Shown piece after piece: positions 7,212 through 14,169 of a DNA stretch of 23,072 nt. Within the stretch, counting starts at the first letter, position 1; every line of letters begins with the position of its first letter. Origin of the DNA: JANWKA01 sp035533815 (GTDB lineage Bacteria > Bacteroidota > Bacteroidia > Chitinophagales > Chitinophagaceae); the NCBI GenBank assembly GCA_035533815.1, contig DATLTB010000085.1, positions 1 through 23,072 of the forward strand, given 5' to 3'. A program made the translations under genes and the position numbers. The notes under the pieces are model-generated. The model did not search any database and was not told the DNA's origin. It saw only the letters and a program-made list of their open reading frames with translations.

Positions 7212-7250
7212 AACCGGGAAGCCAGTCAGGAAGTGAACCATTCCCGGTTT
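7211..7250. repeat. 10-bp inverted repeat between the OXA-like gene and the batB promoter
   Basis: AAACCGGGAA (7211-7220) and TTCCCGGTTT (7241-7250) are exact reverse complements around a 20-base loop. Lying 40-80 bases beyond the OXA-like stop, it could terminate that transcript. Abutting the batB -7 box, it could equally be an operator. It has no real T-tract, only TTTAAATTT on the minus strand. Confidence 0.5.
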
Positions 7251-7289
7251 AGGAAATATTTAACATCAGAGACTGATTCATTCCATGAA

Positions 7290-8129
7290 CTACATCCTTC
7301 CTCTCATTAATCCTGCTTTCATTAATATAGCCATGAGGATTTCTAAACTTGTTTTTTTCAGGTTTATGCCTGTATTGGACGATTCAGTATTGAGCACAAA
7401 GAAAAAGGGATGCCCGTTTTCCTCTTCCCATCCGTCCACCCATTCTATTTTCTTACTCCCAACGATTCCATTTCCGGTATTATAATATAGTTCATATAAA
7501 GGGCTGTTTTCCATTTGCATCACTCCGCGGACCATACGCTGAGTCAGATCCGTAAAGGGTAATTTGCTGAAATATAGTTTTTCCAGGAATCCCAGAAGCT
7601 CATCCGGGGAAATCTTCAGGGAATTATCCAGCCAAAAGGAATCAGTCTGTGAACCAATAACCATATTGCCGAATTTAATGGAATCCAGGTATTGCTGCAG
7701 GGTATCCCGGCCAATTCGCCTGGCAACCTCCTGGAAATAAGGGGTAATGGAATTCCTGAATGCCTGGGCCAGGGTAGGATCCATGGGCCAATCCGGATTT
7801 GATTTTACTATTCCATTCCATCTGATTACCATATTGGTATCCCGGATGATTCCGGTTTCCAGACCGATGAGGGTATTTAAAGTATTAAAAGTAGCTGCGG
7901 GCAGAAACCGCTGTTCCATCCTTGGTTGGTTATAAACGGCAAACTGATGAAGAGTATAATCATGCAGCATGAAGCAACCCCTGACTCCGGCTTCTTTGAA
8001 ATATTTACCCCATCCGGGATGCACGGTTACCCTAGTTGAATTACAGCAATTCAGTAATAAAACAGTTAAAATGGCAACGGTAAGGGCTAACTTTTTCGGT
8101 GAAGGGAGCCATTGAATAACTTCAATCAT
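7290..8129 (-). CDS. Class D beta-lactamase (OXA)-like protein with substituted active site
   Basis: A 279-residue exported protein. A hydrophobic N-terminus ends in LLLNCCNS, a possible non-canonical lipobox at C28. The fold follows OXA enzymes in order: a GCFMLHDY strand, RFLPAATFNTLNTLIGLETGII, FRNSITPYFQEVARRIG, KFGNMVIG, DSFWLDNSLKISPDE and YYNTGNGIVG. The catalytic STFK is ATFN (A79 for Ser, N82 for the carboxylated Lys). The SxV motif is S127-I-T, YGN is FGN, and KTG is N217-T-G. With nucleophile and both lysines gone it should neither hydrolyse nor be acylated by beta-lactams. It may be a binding or structural pseudoenzyme. It sits between batB and a lipoprotein gene on the same strand. 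The frame is intact, which argues for selection rather than decay. Confidence 0.85.
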   Translation of the reverse strand: MIEVIQWLPSPKKLALTVAILTVLLLNCCNSTRVTVHPGWGKYFKEAGVRGCFMLHDYTLHQFAVYNQPRMEQRFLPAATFNTLNTLIGLETGIIRDTNMVIRWNGIVKSNPDWPMDPTLAQAFRNSITPYFQEVARRIGRDTLQQYLDSIKFGNMVIGSQTDSFWLDNSLKISPDELLGFLEKLYFSKLPFTDLTQRMVRGVMQMENSPLYELYYNTGNGIVGSKKIEWVDGWEEENGHPFFFVLNTESSNTGINLKKTSLEILMAILMKAGLMRGRM

Positions 8130-8196
8130 CGCCGAACTTTAAAAAGGGTATTTGCTGAGAAGCCGGCCAAACCAATTCGTAGTTTTGGAAATGTAT

Positions 8197-8634
8197 TTAT
8201 CTGCTAAAATTACTTATGTAGTCCTCCGGACTGATGGGAAATTGGGTTAATTGCAGGGTATTAGATGAAAAATTCACCTCTTCATTCTCAAATAAGGTTA
8301 ATTGTCCTACAATGATATAATTATATATGGAATTGTTGCCGGGTGACTGGGTAATATTATTGAATTTAATCGAACCCTGATTACCAGTCAGGTTAATCTG
8401 GTATGTTCCCGTGGAAAAAATTGACCCGTTCAGGAATATTTTATAGGTATTATCCGGATTGAACTGCACAATTACTGCTGAAACCGATGATGATTGGATG
8501 GCTGTTGGGCCGGACCCGGAATTTTCCCATTTCCATTGTCCAGAAATACCATTGGTTGGAGTAATGACTGCCTTTTTGCTGCAGCCGAATAACCCCATTC
8601 CCAAAATAAATAAAGCAAAGACCAGGATTCGCAT
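8197..8634 (-). CDS. Small lipoprotein, lipocalin-like, function unknown
   Basis: A 145-residue protein with a typical lipoprotein signal peptide ending in LFGC (C18). After a short linker it shows ISGQWKWEN, then alternating beta-rich stretches (AVIVQFNPDNTYKIFLNGSIFSTGTYQ and later INLTGNQGSIKF). This pattern resembles the lipocalin-like/DUF4923-type domains abundant as Bacteroidota lipoproteins (G-x-W near the N-terminus, then a run of strands). I do not recognise a specific family and assign no function. The gene ends 67 bases before the OXA-like gene on the same strand, so the two may be cotranscribed from the candidate box at 8704-8711. Confidence 0.75.
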   Translation of the reverse strand: MRILVFALFILGMGLFGCSKKAVITPTNGISGQWKWENSGSGPTAIQSSSVSAVIVQFNPDNTYKIFLNGSIFSTGTYQINLTGNQGSIKFNNITQSPGNNSIYNYIIVGQLTLFENEEVNFSSNTLQLTQFPISPEDYISNFSR

Positions 8635-8703
8635 AAACCAATATTAATTCCATCGAGGAAGGTTAAAAAATCTTTCGTGTTTCCTTGATATTAATAGGCT
8701 TAT

Positions 8704-8711
8704 CAAATTTA
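8704..8711 (-). promoter_or_regulatory. Candidate -7 box upstream of the small lipoprotein
   Basis: The minus strand reads TAAATTTG, matching TAnnTTTG, 70 bases before the lipoprotein ATG. The -33 element is not clear. Confidence 0.45.
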
Positions 8712-8748
8712 CTAAAAAAACCGGTAAATGCGATGTTTAAATTTATCA

Positions 8749-8785
8749 TTAATCATAAGGATGCATCCCCAGGGCAGGGGATTAA
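8749..8785. terminator. Possible terminator-like hairpin at the kbl stop
   Basis: ATCCCC (8765-8770) pairs with GGGGAT (8777-8782) around AGGGCA, and an outer pair TTAATC (8749-8754) / GATTAA (8780-8785) competes with it. The structure overlaps the kbl stop codon. No T-run follows on the minus strand, so the terminator call is weak. Confidence 0.3.
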
Positions 8786-9972
8786 TTTTTAAGCACCCCA
8801 AGGGCATGTCCCACACGGGTAAATGCCCCAATGGCCATATCCAGGTGCCGCTGTTCATGGGCTGCGCTAAGCTGGACCCTGATACGAGCTTGACCCTTTG
8901 CGACGACGGGGAAAAAGAATCCGATGACATAGATTCCTTCCTCCAGGAGCCTGGCTGCGAACTGCTGTGCCAAAACGGCATCATAAAGCATAATCGGAAC
9001 AATTGGATGAATTCCGGTCCTGATATCAAAGCCCGCGGCGGTCATCTTCTCCCGAAAATATCTTGTATTGTATTCCAGTTTGTCCCGGAGTTCCGTGGTG
9101 ACGCTTAGCAGGTCAAATACTGCGATAGACGCACCTACAATTTCCGGGGCCAGGGAATTGCTGAACAGGTAGGGTCGGGAACGTTGCCGGAGCATATTGA
9201 TTATCTCCTTCCTGCTGCTGGTAAAGCCACCTAATGCCCCCCCCAGGGCTTTGCCCAGGGTACCTGTGATGATATCCACGCGACCCATTACCCCCCGGTA
9301 TTCATGGGTTCCCCTTCCGGTTTTACCCATGAAACCTGTGGAATGACTTTCATCACTCATGACAATGGCCCCATACCGGTCTGCCAGATCACAGATCCGG
9401 TCCAGTTGGGCAATCGTACCATCCATGCTGAATGAACCATCCGTTACCACAATCCTATTCCGGCACATGGACGATTCCTTTAACCGGGTTTCAAGGTCCT
9501 CCATGTCATTATGTGCATACCGCAACCGCTTTGCCTTACATAAACGTACCCCATCAATGATAGATGCATGGTTCAGTTCATCGGATATAATGGCATCCTG
9601 TTCGTTAAACAAGGGTTCAAATATCCCCCCGTTGGCATCGAAGGCAGAGGCATATAGGATGGCATCTTCCATGCCCAGGAATGCGGCTATTTTCTTTTCC
9701 AGTTCTTGATGGATATCCTGGGTACCGCAGATGAATCTTACACTGCTCATACCATACCCCCTGTGGTCCACAGCCTGTTTGGCCGCAGAGATCACCTGGG
9801 GATGGGAAGACAGGCCCAGGTAATTATTAGCGCAAAAGTTGATCACGGACTTACCACCCACCCTAATTTCGGCTCCCTGGGGGGATTCCAGGATCCTTTC
9901 TGTTTTAAATAAACCGGCTACCCGGATCTCTTCCAGTTCCTGTCCAATCCGGTTTAAAAATATTTCATTCAT
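8782..9972 (-). CDS. kbl: Glycine C-acetyltransferase (2-amino-3-ketobutyrate CoA ligase)
   Basis: A PLP enzyme that cleaves 2-amino-3-ketobutyrate with CoA to glycine and acetyl-CoA, the second step of threonine breakdown after threonine dehydrogenase. It has 396 residues from the ATG at 9972, close to E. coli Kbl (398); an in-frame ATG at 9981 would add three residues. Fold-type I alpha-oxoamine synthase motifs are plain: NFCANNYLGLSSHP, GYGMSSVRFICGTQ, SDELNHASIIDG, DESHSTGFMG and the PLP-lysine loop TGTLGKALGGALGG (K241). Residues around QDIHQELE and RSRPYLFSNSLAP favour Kbl over 8-amino-7-oxononanoate or 5-aminolevulinate synthases. No tdh gene is nearby. A -7 box lies at 10002-10009. 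Confidence 0.93.
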   Translation of the reverse strand: MNEIFLNRIGQELEEIRVAGLFKTERILESPQGAEIRVGGKSVINFCANNYLGLSSHPQVISAAKQAVDHRGYGMSSVRFICGTQDIHQELEKKIAAFLGMEDAILYASAFDANGGIFEPLFNEQDAIISDELNHASIIDGVRLCKAKRLRYAHNDMEDLETRLKESSMCRNRIVVTDGSFSMDGTIAQLDRICDLADRYGAIVMSDESHSTGFMGKTGRGTHEYRGVMGRVDIITGTLGKALGGALGGFTSSRKEIINMLRQRSRPYLFSNSLAPEIVGASIAVFDLLSVTTELRDKLEYNTRYFREKMTAAGFDIRTGIHPIVPIMLYDAVLAQQFAARLLEEGIYVIGFFFPVVAKGQARIRVQLSAAHEQRHLDMAIGAFTRVGHALGVLKN

Positions 9973-10001
9973 AAAAATCATTTTTTAAAGTCGGTGAACA
10001 G

Positions 10002-10009
10002 CAAAAATA
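10002..10009 (-). promoter_or_regulatory. Candidate -7 box of kbl
   Basis: The minus strand reads TATTTTTG, matching TAnnTTTG, about 30 bases before the kbl ATG at 9972. Confidence 0.45.
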
Positions 10010-10208
10010 ATGGATTACCTCCTTTACCAGGACACCTTGGCGATTGTAACATTTCCCCAATATCTGGCGTCTAACAGGGGAATAACATATATGGTAATTA
10101 AAATAATGTGTAAGTATGGATAAAACAAGGGATAATTATTCCCCGAGGTTGATGAAAATTTGCCTGTGCTGCCCGGAAATGGGATATTAGCATGGAAATG
10201 TCGCGGGA

Positions 10209-10697
10209 ATGACTGAACAGGGATTCAACAATTGCGTAGAACAGCATGCTGATGGACTATACCGGTTCATCTGCAAGAATCTGCGCAATACGGAGGATGC
10301 CAGGGACATTGTCCAGAATAGCTTTGAAATCCTTTGGAAAAGAAGGGCCGAAATTACCGAAAACAAAGCAAAAGCCTACCTGTTCACCGTAGGATATCAT
10401 AATATGATTGATCATTTACGAAAAATGAAACCAATTTCTCTTCCCGGAGAATTCCGGGAAGAAAGCAGGGGTACCATTAAGCAGGCACCGGTGCAGTTGA
10501 AAGCCATTCTTGAAGAGGCATTGGGAAGACTCACGGATATGCAACGTTCCCTGGTCCTGTTAAAGGATTATGAGGGGTACAGTTATGAGGAGATCGGCAA
10601 TATCACCTCACTGAACCCTTCTCAGGTGAAAGTCTACCTCCATAGGGCCAGACTGAAGATGAAAGACTATATGGTAAAAAAGGAAAATGTGATCTGA
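10209..10697 (+). CDS. ECF-type RNA polymerase sigma factor
   Basis: A 162-residue sigma-70 family protein of the extracytoplasmic-function group. Region 2 runs from about residue 8 to 75 (YRFICKNLRNTEDARDIVQNSF, then EILWKRR and AYLFTVGYHNMIDHLRK, which contact -10 DNA and core polymerase). Region 4 runs from about 100 to 152, with the HTH in YEGYSYEEIGNITSLNPSQV and VYLHRARLKMK. Regions 1 and 3 are absent, as usual for ECF factors. The gene heads a likely four-gene operon with a membrane anti-sigma factor 58 bases downstream, an outer-membrane protein and a DUF4369 lipoprotein, implying control by an envelope signal. Autoregulation is usual for such operons, but I see no clear TAnnTTTG box upstream. 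Confidence 0.92.
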   Translation: MTEQGFNNCVEQHADGLYRFICKNLRNTEDARDIVQNSFEILWKRRAEITENKAKAYLFTVGYHNMIDHLRKMKPISLPGEFREESRGTIKQAPVQLKAILEEALGRLTDMQRSLVLLKDYEGYSYEEIGNITSLNPSQVKVYLHRARLKMKDYMVKKENVI

Positions 10698-10755
10698 ATT
10701 TGATGAAACGATTCCTGAAAGAAGGGATAAACAGATTAACTTTTTATAGGTCCAA

Positions 10756-11634
10756 ATGACTATCAATGAACATAATTATGAGGAATGGCTGATCAGCTTT
10801 GCGGATGGGGAGTTGAATAGTACGGAGGCGAAAGAGTTGATGAACTTCCTGGAAGCCAATCCCCGGTTTAAGGAAGAACTTTGGCTGTTTCAATCCCTCA
10901 AGCTTATTCCGGATCCCTCCCTGGTATATCAGGATAAGGCATCCCTGTACCGGAACTTGTCCAAGACCCGCCTGCTGCATTCCCGCTCCTGGATCCTGTC
11001 AGCGGCAGCAGTTCTACTTTTCCTGATTGCCTTGTTTATTAAAAAACAGGCAGAAAACCATCATCGGCTGAATAAGGTTGCCCAGCAATTGCCGGCAATC
11101 CGGCATTTATATCCGGATTTATCCCGGCAACCCGCTCCAAGCCGGAGTTCTTCAGGCACCATCGCCATGGTAAAACGCCCGATCCACCATAACCGGGATA
11201 CAGGAAATTCCATTTCCATCGCTTTGCAACAGGTCAATGATCATAAAGGCCATAACGCTGACCGTTACGTTAAACGGAAACCAGATCTGGCCTTCGGAAA
11301 AAAGGAATTGCTGCCCTCACCAGGCCTACAGATAATTCCTTTACCGCATCACTTAACGGCTATACGGGTCGGTATTCCGGTTATTGGAACACCGGAGGTT
11401 ATTTTACCAAATTCCGGATTGGATAAAAACAAACTGGAACCCCGGGGAGTTTCCATGCCAGCAGAGGGCAATGTCAAAGTGCTGGCAACGATTCCTGGAA
11501 GAGGAACCGGTAAGCTGATTACTGAAGCCCTAAAACTGGGAAAATTCTTTTCCCGGAATAATCCCCTGGAGGCAAAAAATGATATTGTCCAGGTTGCCCA
11601 TGACGAATTGATAAAAATGAATAATAACCAATAA
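10756..11634 (+). CDS. Membrane anti-sigma factor, partner of the ECF sigma factor
   Basis: 292 residues. The cytoplasmic N-terminus (about 1-75) has the anti-sigma look, EEWLISFADGELNSTEAKELMNF, but lacks the Cys/His residues of zinc-binding anti-sigma domains. One membrane helix follows at about 79-95 (WILSAAAVLLFLIALFI). The remaining 195 or so residues are rich in Pro, Arg and His, apparently disordered, and should face the periplasm. The usual mechanism is to hold the sigma factor inactive at the membrane until a periplasmic cue releases it. Its place between sigma and barrel genes supports the role. The long C-terminal part matches no family I know, and the binding domain was recognised by pattern and context, so the name is firm only as 'probable'. 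Confidence 0.75.
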   Translation: MTINEHNYEEWLISFADGELNSTEAKELMNFLEANPRFKEELWLFQSLKLIPDPSLVYQDKASLYRNLSKTRLLHSRSWILSAAAVLLFLIALFIKKQAENHHRLNKVAQQLPAIRHLYPDLSRQPAPSRSSSGTIAMVKRPIHHNRDTGNSISIALQQVNDHKGHNADRYVKRKPDLAFGKKELLPSPGLQIIPLPHHLTAIRVGIPVIGTPEVILPNSGLDKNKLEPRGVSMPAEGNVKVLATIPGRGTGKLITEALKLGKFFSRNNPLEAKNDIVQVAHDELIKMNNNQ

Positions 11635-11645
11635 TTTTTCCAGAT

Positions 11646-12581
11646 ATGAAACAATGGATTTCTTATGCTTTGGTTTTGCTTCTTCCTGCCATATCAGCTA
11701 AATCCCAGGTAAATCAGGGTATTACCGTTCAGGCAAGCAAAGATACTGTCAGCGTTCGTGCTTCCCTGGCTGAAGTGAAAAGTAACCCTGGTCATGATAC
11801 GATACGGGTAGGTGGCATCATGATCATCAATAATCATGATGGGGAAAGAGATAATACCCGGATTATCCGGGATAAAGAATACCGGAATGCCCGCTATCGC
11901 CGGAATGTACGTACACAATGGTTCATCCTGGATCTGGGCCTGGACAATTATGCTGATAAGACTATCTATTATCCGAATAATTACCCAGCCTATGCTGCTT
12001 CACCGGTGTATAACATTGCGCCGAGGACAGCTGCCCAGGGTGCGGTTACTGCTTCTGAATTCACCCTCATCCCCCAGAAATCCGTCAATGTGAATATCTG
12101 GATATTCATGCAGCGGATCAACCTGATCAAACATGTCCTGAACTTCCAGTATGGTTTCGGCGCTGAAATGTATAATTTCAGGTACCAGAATAATATTACC
12201 TATGTAGCCGGCTACCAACCCACCATCATCAGGGATTCTGTAAATTTCAGAAAGAATAAGCTTTTTGCCGAATACCTGACCATACCTCTCATGCTCAATA
12301 TCAGCACAGACCCTGAGCATCCGCATAAATCCGTTGACCTTGGTTTCGGGGTGAGCGGGGGCTTACTGTTCAAGTCCAGGACCAAACAAATCAGTGAATT
12401 AAGGGGGAAGGTAAAGCATAATGAAGTCTTTAACCTGAACACCTACCGGTTGGCCCTGGTGGGAGAAATTGGTATTGGATCGCTGAAGTTCTATGGTAGC
12501 TATAGTCTGAGCCCTCTTCACCAGAATGATCTGGAACAATATCCTTTTTCAATCGGGATCCGGCTTTTGGATGGATTTTAA
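11646..12581 (+). CDS. Outer-membrane beta-barrel protein (PorT-like)
   Basis: A 311-residue exported protein with a signal peptide (YALVLLLPAISAKSQ) probably cleaved before the Gln. A soluble N-terminal stretch of about 100 residues is followed by amphipathic strands ending in aromatic residues: VLNFQYGFGAEMYNFRY, LFAEYLTIPLMLNIS, VDLGFGVSGGLLFKSRT, RLALVGEIGIGSLKFYGSYSLSP and a last strand PFSIGIRLL. This matches the outer-membrane beta-barrel (PorT-like) proteins often encoded beside ECF sigma/anti-sigma pairs in Bacteroidota. It starts only 11 bases after the anti-sigma stop. Its job is unknown; it may be the target or the sensor of the sigma system. Confidence 0.8.
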   Translation: MKQWISYALVLLLPAISAKSQVNQGITVQASKDTVSVRASLAEVKSNPGHDTIRVGGIMIINNHDGERDNTRIIRDKEYRNARYRRNVRTQWFILDLGLDNYADKTIYYPNNYPAYAASPVYNIAPRTAAQGAVTASEFTLIPQKSVNVNIWIFMQRINLIKHVLNFQYGFGAEMYNFRYQNNITYVAGYQPTIIRDSVNFRKNKLFAEYLTIPLMLNISTDPEHPHKSVDLGFGVSGGLLFKSRTKQISELRGKVKHNEVFNLNTYRLALVGEIGIGSLKFYGSYSLSPLHQNDLEQYPFSIGIRLLDGF

Positions 12582-12626
12582 ATACCCGGTTTTCAAATGT
12601 ATCTTGGGGGTCCTAATTATCCCGGG

Positions 12627-12992
12627 ATGAAAAAACAATTTACCTTCTTATTGCTTTTTACGCCTTTTCTGGGTGGATGCATACATCTGTCCCATCATAC
12701 TTTTGATGTCATCGGCCAGTTTAAAGGCATCAGGGACAGTACATTGTATTTCAGCTATCGGCTTCCCGGCTCAGCGGTTACCCGGACAGACACTGTGCCG
12801 GTAAAGGAGGCTGGAGTGTTTGAATATTCAGGACGGGTATCCACTCCTCTATTGGTTACTATTTGCTTTCCATCCAGACCGCAGGGTCTCCATAACAGGA
12901 TAAGATTCCAACTATACAATACGAATTATCTCATTTCCGGAAATACAAAATCCCCGGATAGCTCCAGGATCAGGGAGGGAAGGATCCCTTAA
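12627..12992 (+). CDS. Short DUF4369-domain lipoprotein, probably 3'-truncated
   Basis: 121 residues with a lipoprotein signal ending in FLGGC (C18). The body has the DUF4369 pattern: FDVIGQFKGIRDSTLYFSYR, a TRTDTVPVKEAGVFEYSGRV hairpin and TNYLISGNTKS. In Bacteroidota DUF4369 usually forms the N-terminal third of lipid-anchored thioredoxin-like disulfide reductases (about 350-400 residues, with a CxxC domain). Here a stop comes straight after DUF4369, and neither the same frame nor the others show a WCxxC-type domain in the following 600 bases. It may be a remnant whose 3' part was deleted, or a DUF4369-only protein. ATG at 12627 fits the signal peptide. It lies 45 bases after the barrel gene, so it is probably in the same operon. 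Confidence 0.65.
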   Translation: MKKQFTFLLLFTPFLGGCIHLSHHTFDVIGQFKGIRDSTLYFSYRLPGSAVTRTDTVPVKEAGVFEYSGRVSTPLLVTICFPSRPQGLHNRIRFQLYNTNYLISGNTKSPDSSRIREGRIP

Positions 12993-13611
12993 ACACAGCA
13001 AAAGATAATTTCTGAAACAAACAAAGGAGGTATTCCTTCTATTCGCTGGGGTTTGGTATTCCAGAATATTCAGCTTCAATTTCCTCCCTCAGGTGACTTT
13101 TTGGTGGGATGCTGATGATAATGGAATTAATTTGCTGAAGACTTTACATATAAAAGTTCCCAAATCCGGACCATTAAAAAAACGCGTAGGTAAACTGGGA
13201 GGATGATCTTTGCCACAGTAATTTGGGAGTAGCCGGCTTTGCCCTGGTAACCTTGCCCTACCACTTCCACTGATACATTACCATATTACAACAATAGGTT
13301 CCGGTTGATCTGAATAGCTCATCTTCCTTTCCTTGCTAAGTGTAGTTTTCATTTCTTCAGACTGGCTAATTCGATTAATCCGCATAGGAAGGTTTTTAGA
13401 AATTGTTCATGGGGGTTAAAATCGGGCAATTATTAAACCTCATTTTCCGGCTTCCGGTTGACTTGCCCATTTTTTCAAACTTAACCTCGTCAAAAATAGT
13501 TGTCAGGGGAGTATTGTGCTGAGGGACTAAGGGTGCGGCCATTGAAAATTTTATATCACCGGGCAATATTTTTTTTGATGCTCCCGTTCTATACCCACTA
13601 TATTTCTGGTC
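12993..13611. other. Gene-free stretch of about 620 bases
   Basis: No convincing coding frame, RNA gene or strong terminator was seen on either strand. A run reading DDNGINLLKTLHIKVPK near 13105-13155 stops soon after and resembles nothing I know. Given the short DUF4369 gene just before it, it may hold decayed sequence. Confidence 0.5.
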
Positions 13612-14151
13612 ATGCGAAAGAGCCTGTGGTTTCTGTTTTTTCTTCCTCTGCTGGCTTTCAGGACAGGAACGAATCCCGTCCACAAGGCACCGTTGCATGT
13701 AGATGTGAATAAGGTTTTTTTGCTGGTGGATAAATCTGCATATAAACTTTATGTATATGAAGATGTGACCTTGATCCGGACCTACGATGTGGTTTTTGGA
13801 AGTGGTGACCTGTCCGACAAGGAGATGCAGGGGGACAAACGAACTCCCATTGGTACTTTTCACATCATTGCCAAAAAATATGATAACAGGTGGAGTCGTT
13901 TCCTGCTGCTTGATTACCCAAACCAGGAGTCCATTGAAAAGTTTGAAGAGCGGAAGTCGGAAGGGAAGATACCCCATTGGGCCCATATCGGGGATGGAAT
14001 CGGTATACACGGAGTATGGCCAAAAATTGAATATTATGTATTCCGCTACCGTATGAACTGGACGGATGGCTGCATCAGCCTGCGTAATGAGGATATTGAC
14101 GAACTCTATGACCTGGTTAAAGTCGGGACTCCAGTTATCATCCGGGAATGA
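13612..14151 (+). CDS. L,D-transpeptidase (YkuD family)
   Basis: A 179-residue exported protein with an N-terminal signal (LWFLFFLPLLAF). The YkuD catalytic domain covers nearly all the rest: VFLLVDKSAYKLYVYED, a VVFGSGDLSDKEMQGDKRTP substrate-loop strand, PIGTFHI, IGIHGV (H133) and the nucleophile motif NWTDGCISLRNEDIDELY (C154, with R157/N158 region). These enzymes form 3-3 cross-links in peptidoglycan or attach proteins to it, acting in the periplasm with an active-site Cys that most penicillins do not block. TDGC-I-S replaces the more common SHGC-H/I-R, an acceptable variant also seen in ErfK/YkuD homologues. It stands alone and converges on acs with only 18 bases between stops. Confidence 0.88.
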   Translation: MRKSLWFLFFLPLLAFRTGTNPVHKAPLHVDVNKVFLLVDKSAYKLYVYEDVTLIRTYDVVFGSGDLSDKEMQGDKRTPIGTFHIIAKKYDNRWSRFLLLDYPNQESIEKFEERKSEGKIPHWAHIGDGIGIHGVWPKIEYYVFRYRMNWTDGCISLRNEDIDELYDLVKVGTPVIIRE

Positions 14152-14169
14152 AACTGGCCTGATCAGTAT

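Noticed and set aside
13396..14010. 204-residue open frame on the minus strand
   Set aside because: Antisense to the clear L,D-transpeptidase gene; no signal, motif or sensible composition.
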